Position numbers and translations under genes: made by a program. This document shows positions 45,547 through 55,437 of a stretch of 64,000 nucleotides of DNA, in pieces. Source of the DNA: Nitrosomonas sp. (lineage in GTDB: Bacteria; Pseudomonadota; Gammaproteobacteria; Burkholderiales; Nitrosomonadaceae). The stretch lies in NCBI GenBank assembly GCA_017984435.1, contig JAGNZK010000006.1, forward strand, positions 1 through 64,000, in the 5' to 3' direction. How positions within the stretch are numbered: position 1 is the stretch's first letter; each line of letters starts with the position of its first letter. Under the pieces are notes generated by a model, which was not told where the DNA came from, ran no database searches, and saw only the letters and a program-made list of their open reading frames with translations.

Positions 45547-47250
45547 TTACCGCACAAGTGCAGATTGTCTTAGTTCAAAAGTCAGGATCGGCAAATCCAC
45601 AATTTGTTGAAGTTCGGCGGCGTAGGTGGATATCTGGCTGTTAGTATCGACAACATTGGTAAACCGGAGGTTGAGTTTGCCACTGATCTGATCAAAAGTG
45701 GCATTATCGTCCCGGAAACGATCAGCTAATTTCTCTGCTTGGATCAGTTCGAAACGTAGTGGTTGGCTATCGGGAACGAGTTGCAAGCGAGCACGGTAAA
45801 TGCCGGTGTCACCATTATCAAACACGACATCAACAGCGGGTATTTCGAGAATAGTGGCATCAAAACTGGCATTGGGAACCAGTTTGTACACCGCGCCGGT
45901 CGTTCCGAAAGGAATGCCTGTTGTGTTGCCGAGCACATAGAGCTCGCCATCGCCATCTTGCCCGAAACCAAGCACCCAGAAACCAGGCTGATCCTGCTCG
46001 GTCAGATCCAATTCCAGAATGCCGCTGCCATCGGCATAAAATAACCGCCCATCACCATTACCCGTTCTGGCGACATCTCCGAATAAATATTTTCCTTGCA
46101 AGGCAGAAATGGCATTACCGCGATAAATAAAGCCACCGATGATGGCAGTACCTTCATCGTGATCATACTGAACGACCGGATCGATCAAATTGCCTACAAC
46201 CGAGCCATCGGTAACAAATCCTGGTTCATTGCCGTTAGGTTCAAAGCGAAAACTGCCTTCTTTCAATCTCCAGCCATAATTACTGCCAGACTGCACCAGA
46301 TTCACTTCCTCAATATTGTTCTGCCCGACATCGGCGAGCACGAGTGCGCCTGTTTTAGAATCAAAAGAGAAGCGGAATGGATTGCGGAAACCGTAAGCAT
46401 ACGTCTCAGGAAGTGCTGTACCTGAACTGACAAAAGGATTGTCGCTCGGAATACCATATTTTCCATTGCCGGAATTGTTTCCAGTCGGATCGATCCTGAG
46501 CAGGCTGCCGAGAGGATTGTCGGGATTCTGGCTATTGCCTTCGGCACTATGGCCAATACCCTCATCATCAGAACCACCGCCATCTCCGAATGCAATGTAC
46601 AACAGGTTATCCGGACCAAAATTAAGCGCTCCGCCATTGTGATTGAATTGGGGTTGATCGACAGTTAATAGTTCTCGCACAAGCTCTATCGAAGCTGGGA
46701 AGTCATTTAAGCTGGGAGAGATCGAGCGCCATTCCGTGATGACCGAGCGATGATTGGGTGCAACACCAGCAGGCATGGTGGAGAAATCGCTGCTGTCTCC
46801 CGCTATTTGTGATGTATAGGTGTACCATAGCCCATTCTCAGCATACTGCGGGTGGAAGGCAAAGCCGAGCAAGCCGCGTTCATCATAAGATCTGTCACCA
46901 GCAATTCCCAACGGTAATGGTGGGTTGAAAGACACGGCTAAGAAAATTTCTTTGGTGTTACTCGCTAGATTAATGCGCCACAGTTTATAGTCCTGATCAC
47001 TCACATATAGATGTTCGGTGGCACCAGGAATGGAAACCGCCCAGTTTGGCGCAGTCAGACCATCGGCTATCTGTTTTAACCTCAGACGGATCGGACCCTT
47101 CTGAAGCGGAGCGGGGGTCGGATCATCCAGGCGCTGTCCCACTGCGGAAATGACTAAATTTTCTGTAGTTGTTGAACTGGCATTAATTTCTGTGCTGTTG
47201 GCAGCGATACCTAGTAACAATAAAGATAATATTGAATAATGAGATTTCAT
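45547..47250 (-). CDS. Exported PQQ-type glucose/sorbosone dehydrogenase-like protein
   Basis: The 567-residue protein has a signal peptide (YSILSLLLLGIAANSTEINA). A six-bladed-propeller domain (about residues 45-440) of the soluble aldose sugar dehydrogenase type follows: LYVSDQDYKLWRINL, ERGLLGFAFHPQY, LVELLTVDQPQFNHNGG-like QPQFNHNGGAL with the catalytic His, FGDGGGSDDEG and YAYGFRNPFRFSFD. The C-terminal 110 residues are a separate beta-rich region. PQQ as cofactor is inferred from the family. It is a periplasmic or extracellular oxidoreductase and stands alone. Confidence 0.87.
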   Translation of the reverse strand: MKSHYSILSLLLLGIAANSTEINASSTTTENLVISAVGQRLDDPTPAPLQKGPIRLRLKQIADGLTAPNWAVSIPGATEHLYVSDQDYKLWRINLASNTKEIFLAVSFNPPLPLGIAGDRSYDERGLLGFAFHPQYAENGLWYTYTSQIAGDSSDFSTMPAGVAPNHRSVITEWRSISPSLNDFPASIELVRELLTVDQPQFNHNGGALNFGPDNLLYIAFGDGGGSDDEGIGHSAEGNSQNPDNPLGSLLRIDPTGNNSGNGKYGIPSDNPFVSSGTALPETYAYGFRNPFRFSFDSKTGALVLADVGQNNIEEVNLVQSGSNYGWRLKEGSFRFEPNGNEPGFVTDGSVVGNLIDPVVQYDHDEGTAIIGGFIYRGNAISALQGKYLFGDVARTGNGDGRLFYADGSGILELDLTEQDQPGFWVLGFGQDGDGELYVLGNTTGIPFGTTGAVYKLVPNASFDATILEIPAVDVVFDNGDTGIYRARLQLVPDSQPLRFELIQAEKLADRFRDDNATFDQISGKLNLRFTNVVDTNSQISTYAAELQQIVDLPILTFELRQSALVR

Positions 47251-47538
47251 TTTGTTACCTCCTGATGGCGAAAGTTAACTGCTGAAGTTTCAATTTCTCA
47301 TTCTTTTTAATGGACATTGTAGACTATTATGCAAGTAATAATCATCTGAGTAATGCGATGAAGAATGCTGTTGGAGCTGATACTTGTTATTGATGGAGAG
47401 GAAGAATCAGAATGATAATCGTAGTTTGGCGGTAATGAAGGTAATCATCTTCCGGTTGGTTGAGATACGCGGAGATTTTTTATGAAGGACGACCGTGCAG
47501 TTGATGCTATTAGCGATTAAGGGTCTGAACAGCGGATA
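47251..47538. other. Intergenic, no gene seen
   Basis: No open frame with a ribosome site and no clear hairpin terminator was found here. The stretch lies between two minus-strand genes. Confidence 0.4.
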
Positions 47539-48783
47539 TTAGACAGCCTGATTAACCGTATCGCTGATGCGGCTTGCCCACGCTGCAGCTTCCAGTTCCA
47601 TGGTGGTGAATTCACTGATGCCGAGAAAACCCAGCTCTGTCAGTATTGCTAAAACTCTTTCAAATTCACCTTTTTCATGGGCTTCAATCAATTGCAGTTG
47701 ACGTCCCAGATAACCGCGCCGAGTCAGCAGGGCTTCGCTCATATCTTTTTGGATACTCAGTGTCTCGACCAGTTTGGGCATTTCTACCCCTAGCAAAGTA
47801 TCCAATAAGGATAAAACACCGACCATAAAGGCGCGATCCTGGTGATTTTTATCATGCGGACGATCCGCGGTAGCGATAAACTCTAGTAGTTTGCCGCGTA
47901 CGGCGGCTGTTTGCATGAGTGCATCGGACGAGCTACCGTCTTTTTGCTTGGCGGCATAGAGTAATATCTGTACCCAGCGTTGCAGTTGCTTGCGTCCGAG
48001 TATCATGATGGCGCGTTTGATGGAGTTAATCTTGCTCGGTAAACCGTTTGCAGCTGAATTGACTACGCGTAGAAGATTGTAGCTTAAGCCAGGTTGATAC
48101 TTAAGTTCGTTCTCGATTTCAGTCACTTCGGTGTCTTTGACCACCAATAATAACAATTTCAATAGCGATAGCTTGGATGGATCAATCCGTTTGCCTGCGA
48201 TGATTTCCGGTTTGGCAAAATAAAAACCTTGCAGCATGTGAAAATTTAAAGCGATACAGCGTCTGGCAGTTTCCAGGTTTTCAACTTTCTCCGCTAACAA
48301 TAAAACCGGCCAGCGCTTTAATTCTTTCATGAGGCTGATTAATTCATTCTGGTTCAACGCATTAACGTTGATTTTAACCACATTGACCAATGGCATGAGG
48401 TAACGCAGTTGTTTGTTCAGTTGAACTACATTAGAAAGTGCTAATTGGTAGCCTTTCTGTTTTAAGAATGTGCAACGATTAATGATCTCTTCATTAATTT
48501 CCACGCTTCTTAAGATTTCAAGAACCACATGTTTTTTGGGAAGCATGCAAATGGCATCATGCATGAGTAACTTGGCGTCCACTTTGATAAAACCACGCCG
48601 CTTTCCGATCACATTTTCTATGCCCAATTGTCCGTAAGTATCAATAATGACATTTGCTGAAGCAGCAGAATTATTTGTCACTGTGACAGTACTCTGTTGA
48701 TCGGCTCGAAATAAGAGTTCGAATGCGACTAAATTCTGTTTGCTGTCAAGAATCGGTAATCTGCCAAGATAAACTTCACTCAT
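47539..48783 (-). CDS. EAL-HDOD (YuxH-type) signalling protein
   Basis: The 414-residue protein has an N-terminal degenerate EAL-like domain (VYLGRLPILDSKQNLVAFEL, about residues 1-200). A C-terminal HDOD domain (about 200-400, SLLKLLLLVV to RKQLQRWVQIL) follows. The EAL signature itself reads FELLFR in place of EALLR, so cyclic-di-GMP hydrolysis is unlikely. Such proteins are regulators in motility and c-di-GMP networks. It is a monocistronic gene with no obvious partner. Confidence 0.83.
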   Translation of the reverse strand: MSEVYLGRLPILDSKQNLVAFELLFRADQQSTVTVTNNSAASANVIIDTYGQLGIENVIGKRRGFIKVDAKLLMHDAICMLPKKHVVLEILRSVEINEEIINRCTFLKQKGYQLALSNVVQLNKQLRYLMPLVNVVKINVNALNQNELISLMKELKRWPVLLLAEKVENLETARRCIALNFHMLQGFYFAKPEIIAGKRIDPSKLSLLKLLLLVVKDTEVTEIENELKYQPGLSYNLLRVVNSAANGLPSKINSIKRAIMILGRKQLQRWVQILLYAAKQKDGSSSDALMQTAAVRGKLLEFIATADRPHDKNHQDRAFMVGVLSLLDTLLGVEMPKLVETLSIQKDMSEALLTRRGYLGRQLQLIEAHEKGEFERVLAILTELGFLGISEFTTMELEAAAWASRISDTVNQAV

Positions 48784-48963
48784 ATTTTCTCCTCAATCCA
48801 TCTTGCACGGTTTTGTTTATCGTCCAAGATTGATTTGACTTGAGATTTAGGAGGAATATCTGCGGAAATGAGATGTCAGTACATAGTGCAGTACCGGGTT
48901 TGATTGTTTATTGTGAGTGGATTGAAACTGCTGAATAATCGTCTTTTGAGCACAACGAGAAAT

Positions 48964-50499
48964 TTATAGGGTTGTGCGGTCATTACGGCTATCGGGTGCC
49001 ATATGCGCTCTTTCAAGGAGGAGTGTCTCGCCACGGAAGAATTTAGGTTCACGTATGCTCCACAATACCATCAGCGGAACACCGCAAAATAGCGTGACAA
49101 CACCAATCAGGAACACCGCACCCACACCGGCTATCGATCCGCTGGAACCATAAGCAGGATCCATCATATTCCATGCTTGCAGGATACTCACCGCGATCAA
49201 AATAACGGCGGCGATTGTCGGTAGGATCACTTGCGATATTGCCGTGTGCCAATGATTAAATGCGGTGCGATGGAAGTAAAGTGCACAGGATAACGCCGCC
49301 ACAGTGTAGTAGGTGCAGACCGCGATACTCACGCTTTGGATGGTATCTTTGACGATGGATTCGCTGATCAGGCTCAGCGTAATATAGATGATCAATGTCA
49401 TCAGACCGATTGTCCAGGTTGCAAACTTCGGTGTTTGTGTGGCTTCATTGACTGAAGAAAATTTGCGTGGAAGTGCCCGATATGTCGCCATTGCCAGCGT
49501 GGCGCGCGCTGCCGGCATGATCGTCGACATAGTGGCCGAGAAGGCAGAGATTGCGATGATCAATGCGGCAATTAATGCGCCTTTGGCGCCGATGACATCT
49601 GTTGCCAGAGCTGTGATGATCGAGTCGATATTATCCTTGAACGTCAGGCTGGACTTGTCTTGCGCATCAATGCCAGCGTAGGCCAATGCAGCGGTGGAAA
49701 AAGCGACATAAGTAATTACCGTGATGATCATCGCAATGATTCCACTGCGTCCGGCCTGTTCCGCACTGCCATCTGTTTCCTCAGACATTGCCAGCGCTGC
49801 ATCAAACCCCCAAAATATGAACAACGCGACAAGAAATCCATTGAGGAAGGCACTGAATGAAGAGATTGCAAACGGATTGAGCCATTCCAGTGAGAATGGC
49901 TCGGCAGTGCTCACGGCGTCTCCCTGCATGACGCGCATGAACAAAATCAATGCTAACCCGATAAGCCCACCGTATTGAATGATTGTCAGTATCACGGTGG
50001 TACGTGAAGATTCCTCAGCCCCGAGCGCGGTCAGGTAGGTAGTGCAGAGGATGAACAAGATGGCTACTCCAAAATGGAACCACGCAGGTGTCTCTGCTAA
50101 ATTAAAGAGGATCGCCATTGCATTGACGATGATCTGGGTTGCAGTAACTCCCGCCAAAATGCTTGCCAATAACAGCGCCCAGCCGCCGAACCAGCCAAAC
50201 CGCGGACCAATGGCTTTGGTGCCCCAAGTAAAAACTGTGCCGGAATCCGGAGCAGAGGTTGTTAGGTGTTTATAGGACAGGGCGATAAAGAACATTGGAA
50301 TTACGGATAGAATAAACACAATCGGTAGTTGATAACCGCTTTCGGAAGCACCATAACCCAATGCACCGGTTAACGAATATGCCGGAGCAGTTGCCGCCAA
50401 GCCAATGGTGACCGCAGCCGATTTGGATACGGATCCTTTTTTCAATCCCTTGGCCTTTAGTCCGTGCATCACATTTTCTTCGTGCATCTGATACCTCAT
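48964..50499 (-). CDS. APC-family amino acid permease
   Basis: The 511-residue protein is hydrophobic throughout, with about twelve to fourteen membrane helices. It opens with the APC superfamily motif AAVTIGLAATAPAYSLTGALG. Other APC traits are the TVFTWGTKAIGPRFGWFGGW segment and FIFWGFDAALAMSEETDG. It imports or exchanges amino acids or amines; the substrate is not evident. Three in-frame start candidates lie within twelve codons. The one at 50487 has AGG at good spacing, so the true N-terminus may be four residues shorter. Confidence 0.87.
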   Translation of the reverse strand: MRYQMHEENVMHGLKAKGLKKGSVSKSAAVTIGLAATAPAYSLTGALGYGASESGYQLPIVFILSVIPMFFIALSYKHLTTSAPDSGTVFTWGTKAIGPRFGWFGGWALLLASILAGVTATQIIVNAMAILFNLAETPAWFHFGVAILFILCTTYLTALGAEESSRTTVILTIIQYGGLIGLALILFMRVMQGDAVSTAEPFSLEWLNPFAISSFSAFLNGFLVALFIFWGFDAALAMSEETDGSAEQAGRSGIIAMIITVITYVAFSTAALAYAGIDAQDKSSLTFKDNIDSIITALATDVIGAKGALIAALIIAISAFSATMSTIMPAARATLAMATYRALPRKFSSVNEATQTPKFATWTIGLMTLIIYITLSLISESIVKDTIQSVSIAVCTYYTVAALSCALYFHRTAFNHWHTAISQVILPTIAAVILIAVSILQAWNMMDPAYGSSGSIAGVGAVFLIGVVTLFCGVPLMVLWSIREPKFFRGETLLLERAHMAPDSRNDRTTL

Positions 50500-50582
50500 A
50501 TTTTTCCGGGTTATAGGAAAAAGACCCCCGTTTCGAGCCGGAAATTAACAAAGATTACGCGTGAAGTCAAAAACGGCGTTAC

Positions 50583-50687
50583 GTGATCGAACAACAGGAT
50601 TATCTTTTGATTATTGTCAGCATACTGCTTGTTGTACTTTTGACCATGCATGGGATCTTTGGTACATTTCAAGGCTATTACCGTTAG
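50583..50687 (+). CDS. Possible 34-residue membrane peptide
   Basis: A GTG opens MIEQQDYLLIIVSILLVVLL and fourteen more residues, ending in GYYR. The hydrophobic core is the right length for one membrane helix, with a charged tail. There is no convincing ribosome site, and the frame ends 25 bp before the rhodanese gene, so expression is doubtful. I do not recognise a family. Confidence 0.35.
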   Translation: MIEQQDYLLIIVSILLVVLLTMHGIFGTFQGYYR

Positions 50688-50712
50688 CCGGTTTGAATAA
50701 AGGGGGGAGACA

Positions 50713-51093
50713 ATGCAGCATAATTCGGGATTTCTACGATTAGTGGAGCAAGCGAAACAGCGGGTAAAAGAATGTACCGTAGCCGATGTACAGGAAAGGT
50801 TGGCGCAAGGGGAGCCATTTCATTTTATCGATGTGCGGGAAGATCATGAGTTTTGGATAGATCACGCGGCTGGTGCCCGTCATCTTGGGAAAGGCATTAT
50901 CGAGCGTGATATTGAAACGATGATACCCGACAAACAAGCATCCATTGTGTTGTATTGCGGAGGAGGCTACCGTTCGGCTCTCGTAGCGGATACGTTACAG
51001 CAAATGGGCTATGCCAATGTGATTTCGATGGATGGTGGGATTAAAGCTTGGCGGGATGCCAATTTGCCGCTTGAGAAAGATAAGTCAATCTGA
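50713..51093 (+). CDS. Rhodanese-domain protein
   Basis: The 126-residue single-domain rhodanese has FIDVREDHEFWIDH and the active-site loop LYCGGGYRSAL (catalytic Cys). SMDGGIKAW is at the end. It likely transfers sulfur, or acts in cyanide or sulfur handling. GGGGGGAGAC lies just upstream of the ATG, an unusually strong ribosome site. The region 51094-51279 after it holds no gene. Confidence 0.93.
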   Translation: MQHNSGFLRLVEQAKQRVKECTVADVQERLAQGEPFHFIDVREDHEFWIDHAAGARHLGKGIIERDIETMIPDKQASIVLYCGGGYRSALVADTLQQMGYANVISMDGGIKAWRDANLPLEKDKSI

Positions 51094-51279
51094 CAACGTT
51101 GCATTAAACTATCGGTAGCTCATCGTTTTATCAGTTTCGCTGCGCTGGATCGAGAAGCATGATTTATCAATCCAGTAGGATTGGACCCTCCCGATCATTG
51201 AATCAACATCGACGCACAATATAAAAATCTCTTGTAATTTGAAATCTAATCGAGATTAGCAACGGGGATACTAAAAATC

Positions 51280-52917
51280 ATGACACATATACACGATAAA
51301 ATTCTGTCTGCCGGCACGCAAATCGGTGTCTACGAAATTAAAGATGCCGCAAAAATTAGCGCATTCGATATCACTTATCGCGCCTGGAATCACCATATGA
51401 AGGAACGGGTGAAAATACAGGAATATTTTCCTCACGATTTTGCCATTCGTAGCAGTAATGGCCTTGGCGTAGAGCCCAAGTCTCCGAGCGATAAAGAAAA
51501 TTTTGAATATGGTTTGAGGGTATTTTTGGATCAAGCCGAGATACTCACGCAAATCGAACATCCTAATATTGTCGCGGCAGAGAATATCCTGCCATTCAAT
51601 GGCACAGCTTATCTGATTATGGGTACCCGGGAAGGTACGCCGCTTTCCAAGCTGACGGAATCTCAGGCGGCATTTGCCGAAACAGAATTAAAATTTATTC
51701 TGACATCCATCCTGAATGCTTTGCAGAAAATACACGAACAACAAATAGTGCATGGCGGCATTCAACCGGCAACGATACTGATAGGTAAGGATGGTGAGCC
51801 GCTGCTGATCAATTTTGCCGCTGCACGATTGGCGATTGCGGCACGCACCCCGCAGCTCGCTGATGAATTAGCTACCGGTTATGCGCCGGTGGAACAATAT
51901 GAATCTGCGAATGAACCTGGACCGGCAACCGATTTTTATGCGCTCGGCGCAACCATGTATGTTTGTATGACACACCATCAACCCGTTGCCGCGCAGAGCC
52001 GGATATTGGCTTTAAACCAAGGCGAACCCGATCCGATGACTTTGTCTGCTGAATTTACGGATACTGCCTATAGTGCGGAATTGCTGCAAGCAGTTCAGTG
52101 GATGCTGCAACCTGCATATAATGACCGTCCACAATCGGCAACAGAGATTTTGGCACTTCTGAAAGCAGCGGATACTAACGATTTGACAGGATCATCCATT
52201 TCCAAGCAAGCAGCCACAGAGGTTGACAATAGTCGCCCCGTTGCTAAAAATGTCCTATTGATCGGTGTCATGGCCGGGATTGTTGCATTGGTGACGATTG
52301 GATTGTGGTTTGATGAAAAACCGACAGATCTATTGGTGGATGACAAACCAAGTACAGTGGACAATCGGCCTTTATTCGAACGTAACCCCGGAAAACCGAC
52401 AGCCATACCGGAAATAAAAGAAGATTTAGCCGTGGATTTATCTGTTGCTCAATTGAATGAAAGATCCGATCCGGTAAACTTATCAGTTACCGAACCAGAA
52501 CTTAAAGATAAAGAATCTACCGAACCGGCATCTGACAATAATCATCAATTAGCAGTGCCTGATCAATCATTTCCTCAGTCTACGCAACAGAACTTGTCAG
52601 AAAAACCAACCGATGCGAAATTAATTAAGAAGCACTTGGCGGCGGCTGAAAGAGCCATAAAAGTAGGGCGTTTCACTACGCCGTTAAAAGATAATGCTCA
52701 TAAATACTACCAGATAATACTGGCTATGGAGCCCAACAATGCGGAAGCGCGTGCCGGGCTGCAGAAAATAGTGGATCGGTATATTCAGTTTATAGGCAAG
52801 GCAAAGGCTGAAGGCAGACTTAATGATGCGAAGTTATATCTGCAAAGAGCGGAATCTGTTTTGCCAAACGATCCTGAACTGCAGCGCATTCGAACGGAAT
52901 TGGCAGCGGCTAAATAA
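51280..52917 (+). CDS. Pseudokinase with membrane anchor and TPR-like tail
   Basis: The 545-residue protein has the Ser/Thr kinase fold, but all catalytic positions are changed. The glycine loop is KDAAKISAFD with no glycine, and beta-3 Lys is Gln47 (RVKIQEYFP). HRD is HGG (158-160, HGGIQPATI) and DFG is NFA (178-180, INFAAAR). The APE loop (YAPVEQY) and DFYALGATMY helix remain. A single membrane helix at about 325-344 follows. The C-terminal region (about 450-545) is helical, with TPR-like periodicity. It therefore probably cannot phosphorylate and may act as a scaffold or sensor at the inner membrane. It is downstream of the rhodanese gene by 186 bp. Confidence 0.82.
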   Translation: MTHIHDKILSAGTQIGVYEIKDAAKISAFDITYRAWNHHMKERVKIQEYFPHDFAIRSSNGLGVEPKSPSDKENFEYGLRVFLDQAEILTQIEHPNIVAAENILPFNGTAYLIMGTREGTPLSKLTESQAAFAETELKFILTSILNALQKIHEQQIVHGGIQPATILIGKDGEPLLINFAAARLAIAARTPQLADELATGYAPVEQYESANEPGPATDFYALGATMYVCMTHHQPVAAQSRILALNQGEPDPMTLSAEFTDTAYSAELLQAVQWMLQPAYNDRPQSATEILALLKAADTNDLTGSSISKQAATEVDNSRPVAKNVLLIGVMAGIVALVTIGLWFDEKPTDLLVDDKPSTVDNRPLFERNPGKPTAIPEIKEDLAVDLSVAQLNERSDPVNLSVTEPELKDKESTEPASDNNHQLAVPDQSFPQSTQQNLSEKPTDAKLIKKHLAAAERAIKVGRFTTPLKDNAHKYYQIILAMEPNNAEARAGLQKIVDRYIQFIGKAKAEGRLNDAKLYLQRAESVLPNDPELQRIRTELAAAK

Positions 52918-52923
52918 ACTGCT

Positions 52924-53604
52924 TCACTGCAAGGCTCTTAGTAATAATTCAGCAACTGCGCCACCGGATGCCGGGTTTTGTCCACTGATAAGCCTTTTGT
53001 CTTCCACGGCAAATACCGCCCAAGGTTCAGCAGCTTTCTGATAAATCGCGCCTCGATCGACCAACTCGGTTTCCGTCAGGAAGGGTACGTGTTTGTCGAG
53101 CTCAGCAAGCTTTTCTTCTTCGTTTGAGAAGCCCGTGACTTTTTTCCCTTTGACAAGCAAAGTGCCATCGGATAACCGGATGTTTAAGAGACCCGCTGCG
53201 CCATGGCAGACAGATGACACATAACCACCATTCTCATAGATCTTGCGGCTGATGACTTGAAGTGCTTCGTTATCTGGAAAATCCCAAATGACGCCGTGGC
53301 CACCGGCAAAGTAAATGGCTGTGTAATCATCAGGATTGACTTGACTGGGTTTTAATGTCGAACCCAGGCGGTTCATGAATGCTTTTTCTTGGTACCAAGC
53401 CCAATCAGTATCATCCGCCATGGCAAGACTGTGAGGATCAATCGGTGTGTAGCCACCTTTCGGACTCACATAATCCACCTGATAGCCAGCCGCTTCCACT
53501 TTTTTTACGAAATGTACCGCTTCTCCCAGCCACAAGCCAGTTGCGCGATTCATATTAGGGTATTTTTCAACGCTGGTTAGTACGATGAGAATTTTTTTGT
53601 TCAT
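52924..53604 (-). CDS. DJ-1/PfpI-family (Hsp31-like) protein
   Basis: The 226-residue protein has YTAIYFAGGHGVIWDFPDN and the nucleophile elbow VSSVCHGAAGLLNI, the class I glutamine-amidotransferase-like fold of the DJ-1/Hsp31 superfamily. The Glu of the catalytic pair is expected in the N-terminal GLWLGEAVHF. Members are glyoxalase III-like deglycases or chaperones. It is convergent with the pseudokinase gene at 6 bp. Confidence 0.88.
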   Translation of the reverse strand: MNKKILIVLTSVEKYPNMNRATGLWLGEAVHFVKKVEAAGYQVDYVSPKGGYTPIDPHSLAMADDTDWAWYQEKAFMNRLGSTLKPSQVNPDDYTAIYFAGGHGVIWDFPDNEALQVISRKIYENGGYVSSVCHGAAGLLNIRLSDGTLLVKGKKVTGFSNEEEKLAELDKHVPFLTETELVDRGAIYQKAAEPWAVFAVEDKRLISGQNPASGGAVAELLLRALQ

Positions 53605-53898
53605 GATTCGATTTTCCTTCCGGTTCGTAAATAAATAGCAGTGCTTGATAGATTCTATAAGATGTTGATTGATAATTTTTTTTGGAGCAAGAAGCAGTTG
53701 TTATTCAATTAATTTAGCCAATTTATATAATCTTGGCCACTGACTGAAATTCTTTCAGTATGCCAAACGAAAAGCGTATAGAAATACGGTGGAGCTATCT
53801 TAGCTGAAGCTGGGGATCGTATGGTTATAATTTAGATAGATATGCGGCTTTCGTAAAAGCTCCCATCAGCAGGCATTGAGAAATCAACATAGCATGTA
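53605..53898. other. Intergenic, no gene seen
   Basis: No supported open frame or hairpin was found. The segment contains an AT-rich stretch between two minus-strand genes. Confidence 0.4.
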
Positions 53899-55437
53899 TC
53901 AAACAAATGCAATGCCGGTTTGCATGAGTCCCGTCAAATTGATATTCCCGGCATTAGCGCTACTGTCTGCGGCCAGTATCGCTAAGGTACCTGCTGACAT
54001 TTCGCCGCTGTCAACCAGCTGAATGTAGGGAGATTTTTCGGTTTCTGAGGGGATATTTCCGAACAGATTGTTCCATAGTAGAGTCACCATTTCATCAGTG
54101 GTTTTTAATTCTCTCGCATTGAGCGCGAATTCACCCAATTGTTCATAGCTCAGGCCTGTGTCTGCTTCAGCCAAGCCAATGCCGACATATTCTTTGTTGT
54201 TGATAGTGGCAGCGCCGAATACAGCGCCCAGTAGTTTGGCAACTTCGCCGGCGTGACTATCCAGATCTAATGCCAGTTTGATGTTATCAAATTCCAGGCG
54301 TTCAACAGCTACCAGCGTATCCTGGTTATCGGGATTAGCGTTGTCAACGATGCTGTAACCATCGAGTGCTTTATGCAATACGTACTGATCGCGTTGTGAT
54401 TTCACCTGAACGGTGTCAATTCCGGAACCGCCATCTAAAATATTACTGATGCTGTTTCCAATCAGAAAATCATCACCTTGATCGGTAATGGCATTCTCAA
54501 TCATGGCACCGTCAGCAATCCACACATTCGGAACGGGCGAACCCAGGTTAACGCCATCGGATAGAACGTACACCGGCTGACCAATAAACGATGCAGCGGT
54601 TGGGTTCAAATCAATGCGGGTAGAAGCCTTGCCTGCATACTGAAGAGTGTCCGTGCCTCCCGCATCCCAGATGGTTTCATGGTAGGTATTTGATTCGTAA
54701 TAGACGTAGGTGTCATTGCTGCTATGATAATTGTTGTTAGCACCGTAGAGATATTGTATGGCAGCGATATCCAGTACCATTGGTGTCGTGGGATGAAAGG
54801 AAAATTCATTGCCTTCATTGCCTTCCAGATCCGCATAGGTATAGCTCATGAGGGTATGTATGGTTTTATCCAAAGTGGCCGGAAGCGTTGCCGCTGCTGG
54901 GTCATCGGAGTTGAAGAACGGGTGTTTAAACCCTAACGTATGGCCGATTTCATGTAAGATTGTCTCAAAAGAAATAGTCCCCGGGTCCCATTCTTGGAAG
55001 TTGAGAAGACCTAACGTGTTAATCCAGATATCCCCTGACCGGACACTGAAACCGGGCAGATAAGACCAAGCCAATGTAAATTCATCCGGATCTCCACTGT
55101 ACGCTACACGTATATCGCCTACTTCATTAGGTGTCTCCGTTATCTTTTTAAAGTTTAAATTGGCAACGTTGGCCCATTGTTGCAACGCCAGTTCAAAATT
55201 GTTTTGGTCTCTACTGGTCAGTGGTTTGGCCGCACTGTTCCACGGCTCACCATCATCGAATTGGGTACCATACCCCAGTCCAGGATCCATAGACCAAAAG
55301 AGTGGACTACTGCTGGCTGGAAAGCTGTAAGCGATCGTTGCGGTGGTCCAACGTAAATCTCCCAATAAGGAATCAATCCTATTGGCATTGGCTGGATTAA
55401 TGTTAGTAACACTGCTTGAGATAAATGGAGTAGTCAT
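53899..55437 (-). CDS. Secreted M10-type metalloprotease, second copy type
   Basis: From the ATG at 55437 the protein has 512 residues; a GTG 18 codons earlier is possible. The zinc site HEIGHTLGFKHPF is followed by the Met-turn region HTLMSYTYAD and LDIAAIQYLYG, as in M10B serralysins. RTX repeats are reduced to a single weak segment (GNSISNILDGGSGIDT). The C-terminal 150 residues, with EYVGIGLAEADTGLSYEQLG, resemble a DUF4214-type region found in other secreted RTX proteins. No signal peptide is seen, so type I export is expected. It shares little sequence with the protease at 37 kb outside the active site. Confidence 0.82.
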   Translation of the reverse strand: MTTPFISSSVTNINPANANRIDSLLGDLRWTTATIAYSFPASSSPLFWSMDPGLGYGTQFDDGEPWNSAAKPLTSRDQNNFELALQQWANVANLNFKKITETPNEVGDIRVAYSGDPDEFTLAWSYLPGFSVRSGDIWINTLGLLNFQEWDPGTISFETILHEIGHTLGFKHPFFNSDDPAAATLPATLDKTIHTLMSYTYADLEGNEGNEFSFHPTTPMVLDIAAIQYLYGANNNYHSSNDTYVYYESNTYHETIWDAGGTDTLQYAGKASTRIDLNPTAASFIGQPVYVLSDGVNLGSPVPNVWIADGAMIENAITDQGDDFLIGNSISNILDGGSGIDTVQVKSQRDQYVLHKALDGYSIVDNANPDNQDTLVAVERLEFDNIKLALDLDSHAGEVAKLLGAVFGAATINNKEYVGIGLAEADTGLSYEQLGEFALNARELKTTDEMVTLLWNNLFGNIPSETEKSPYIQLVDSGEMSAGTLAILAADSSANAGNINLTGLMQTGIAFV

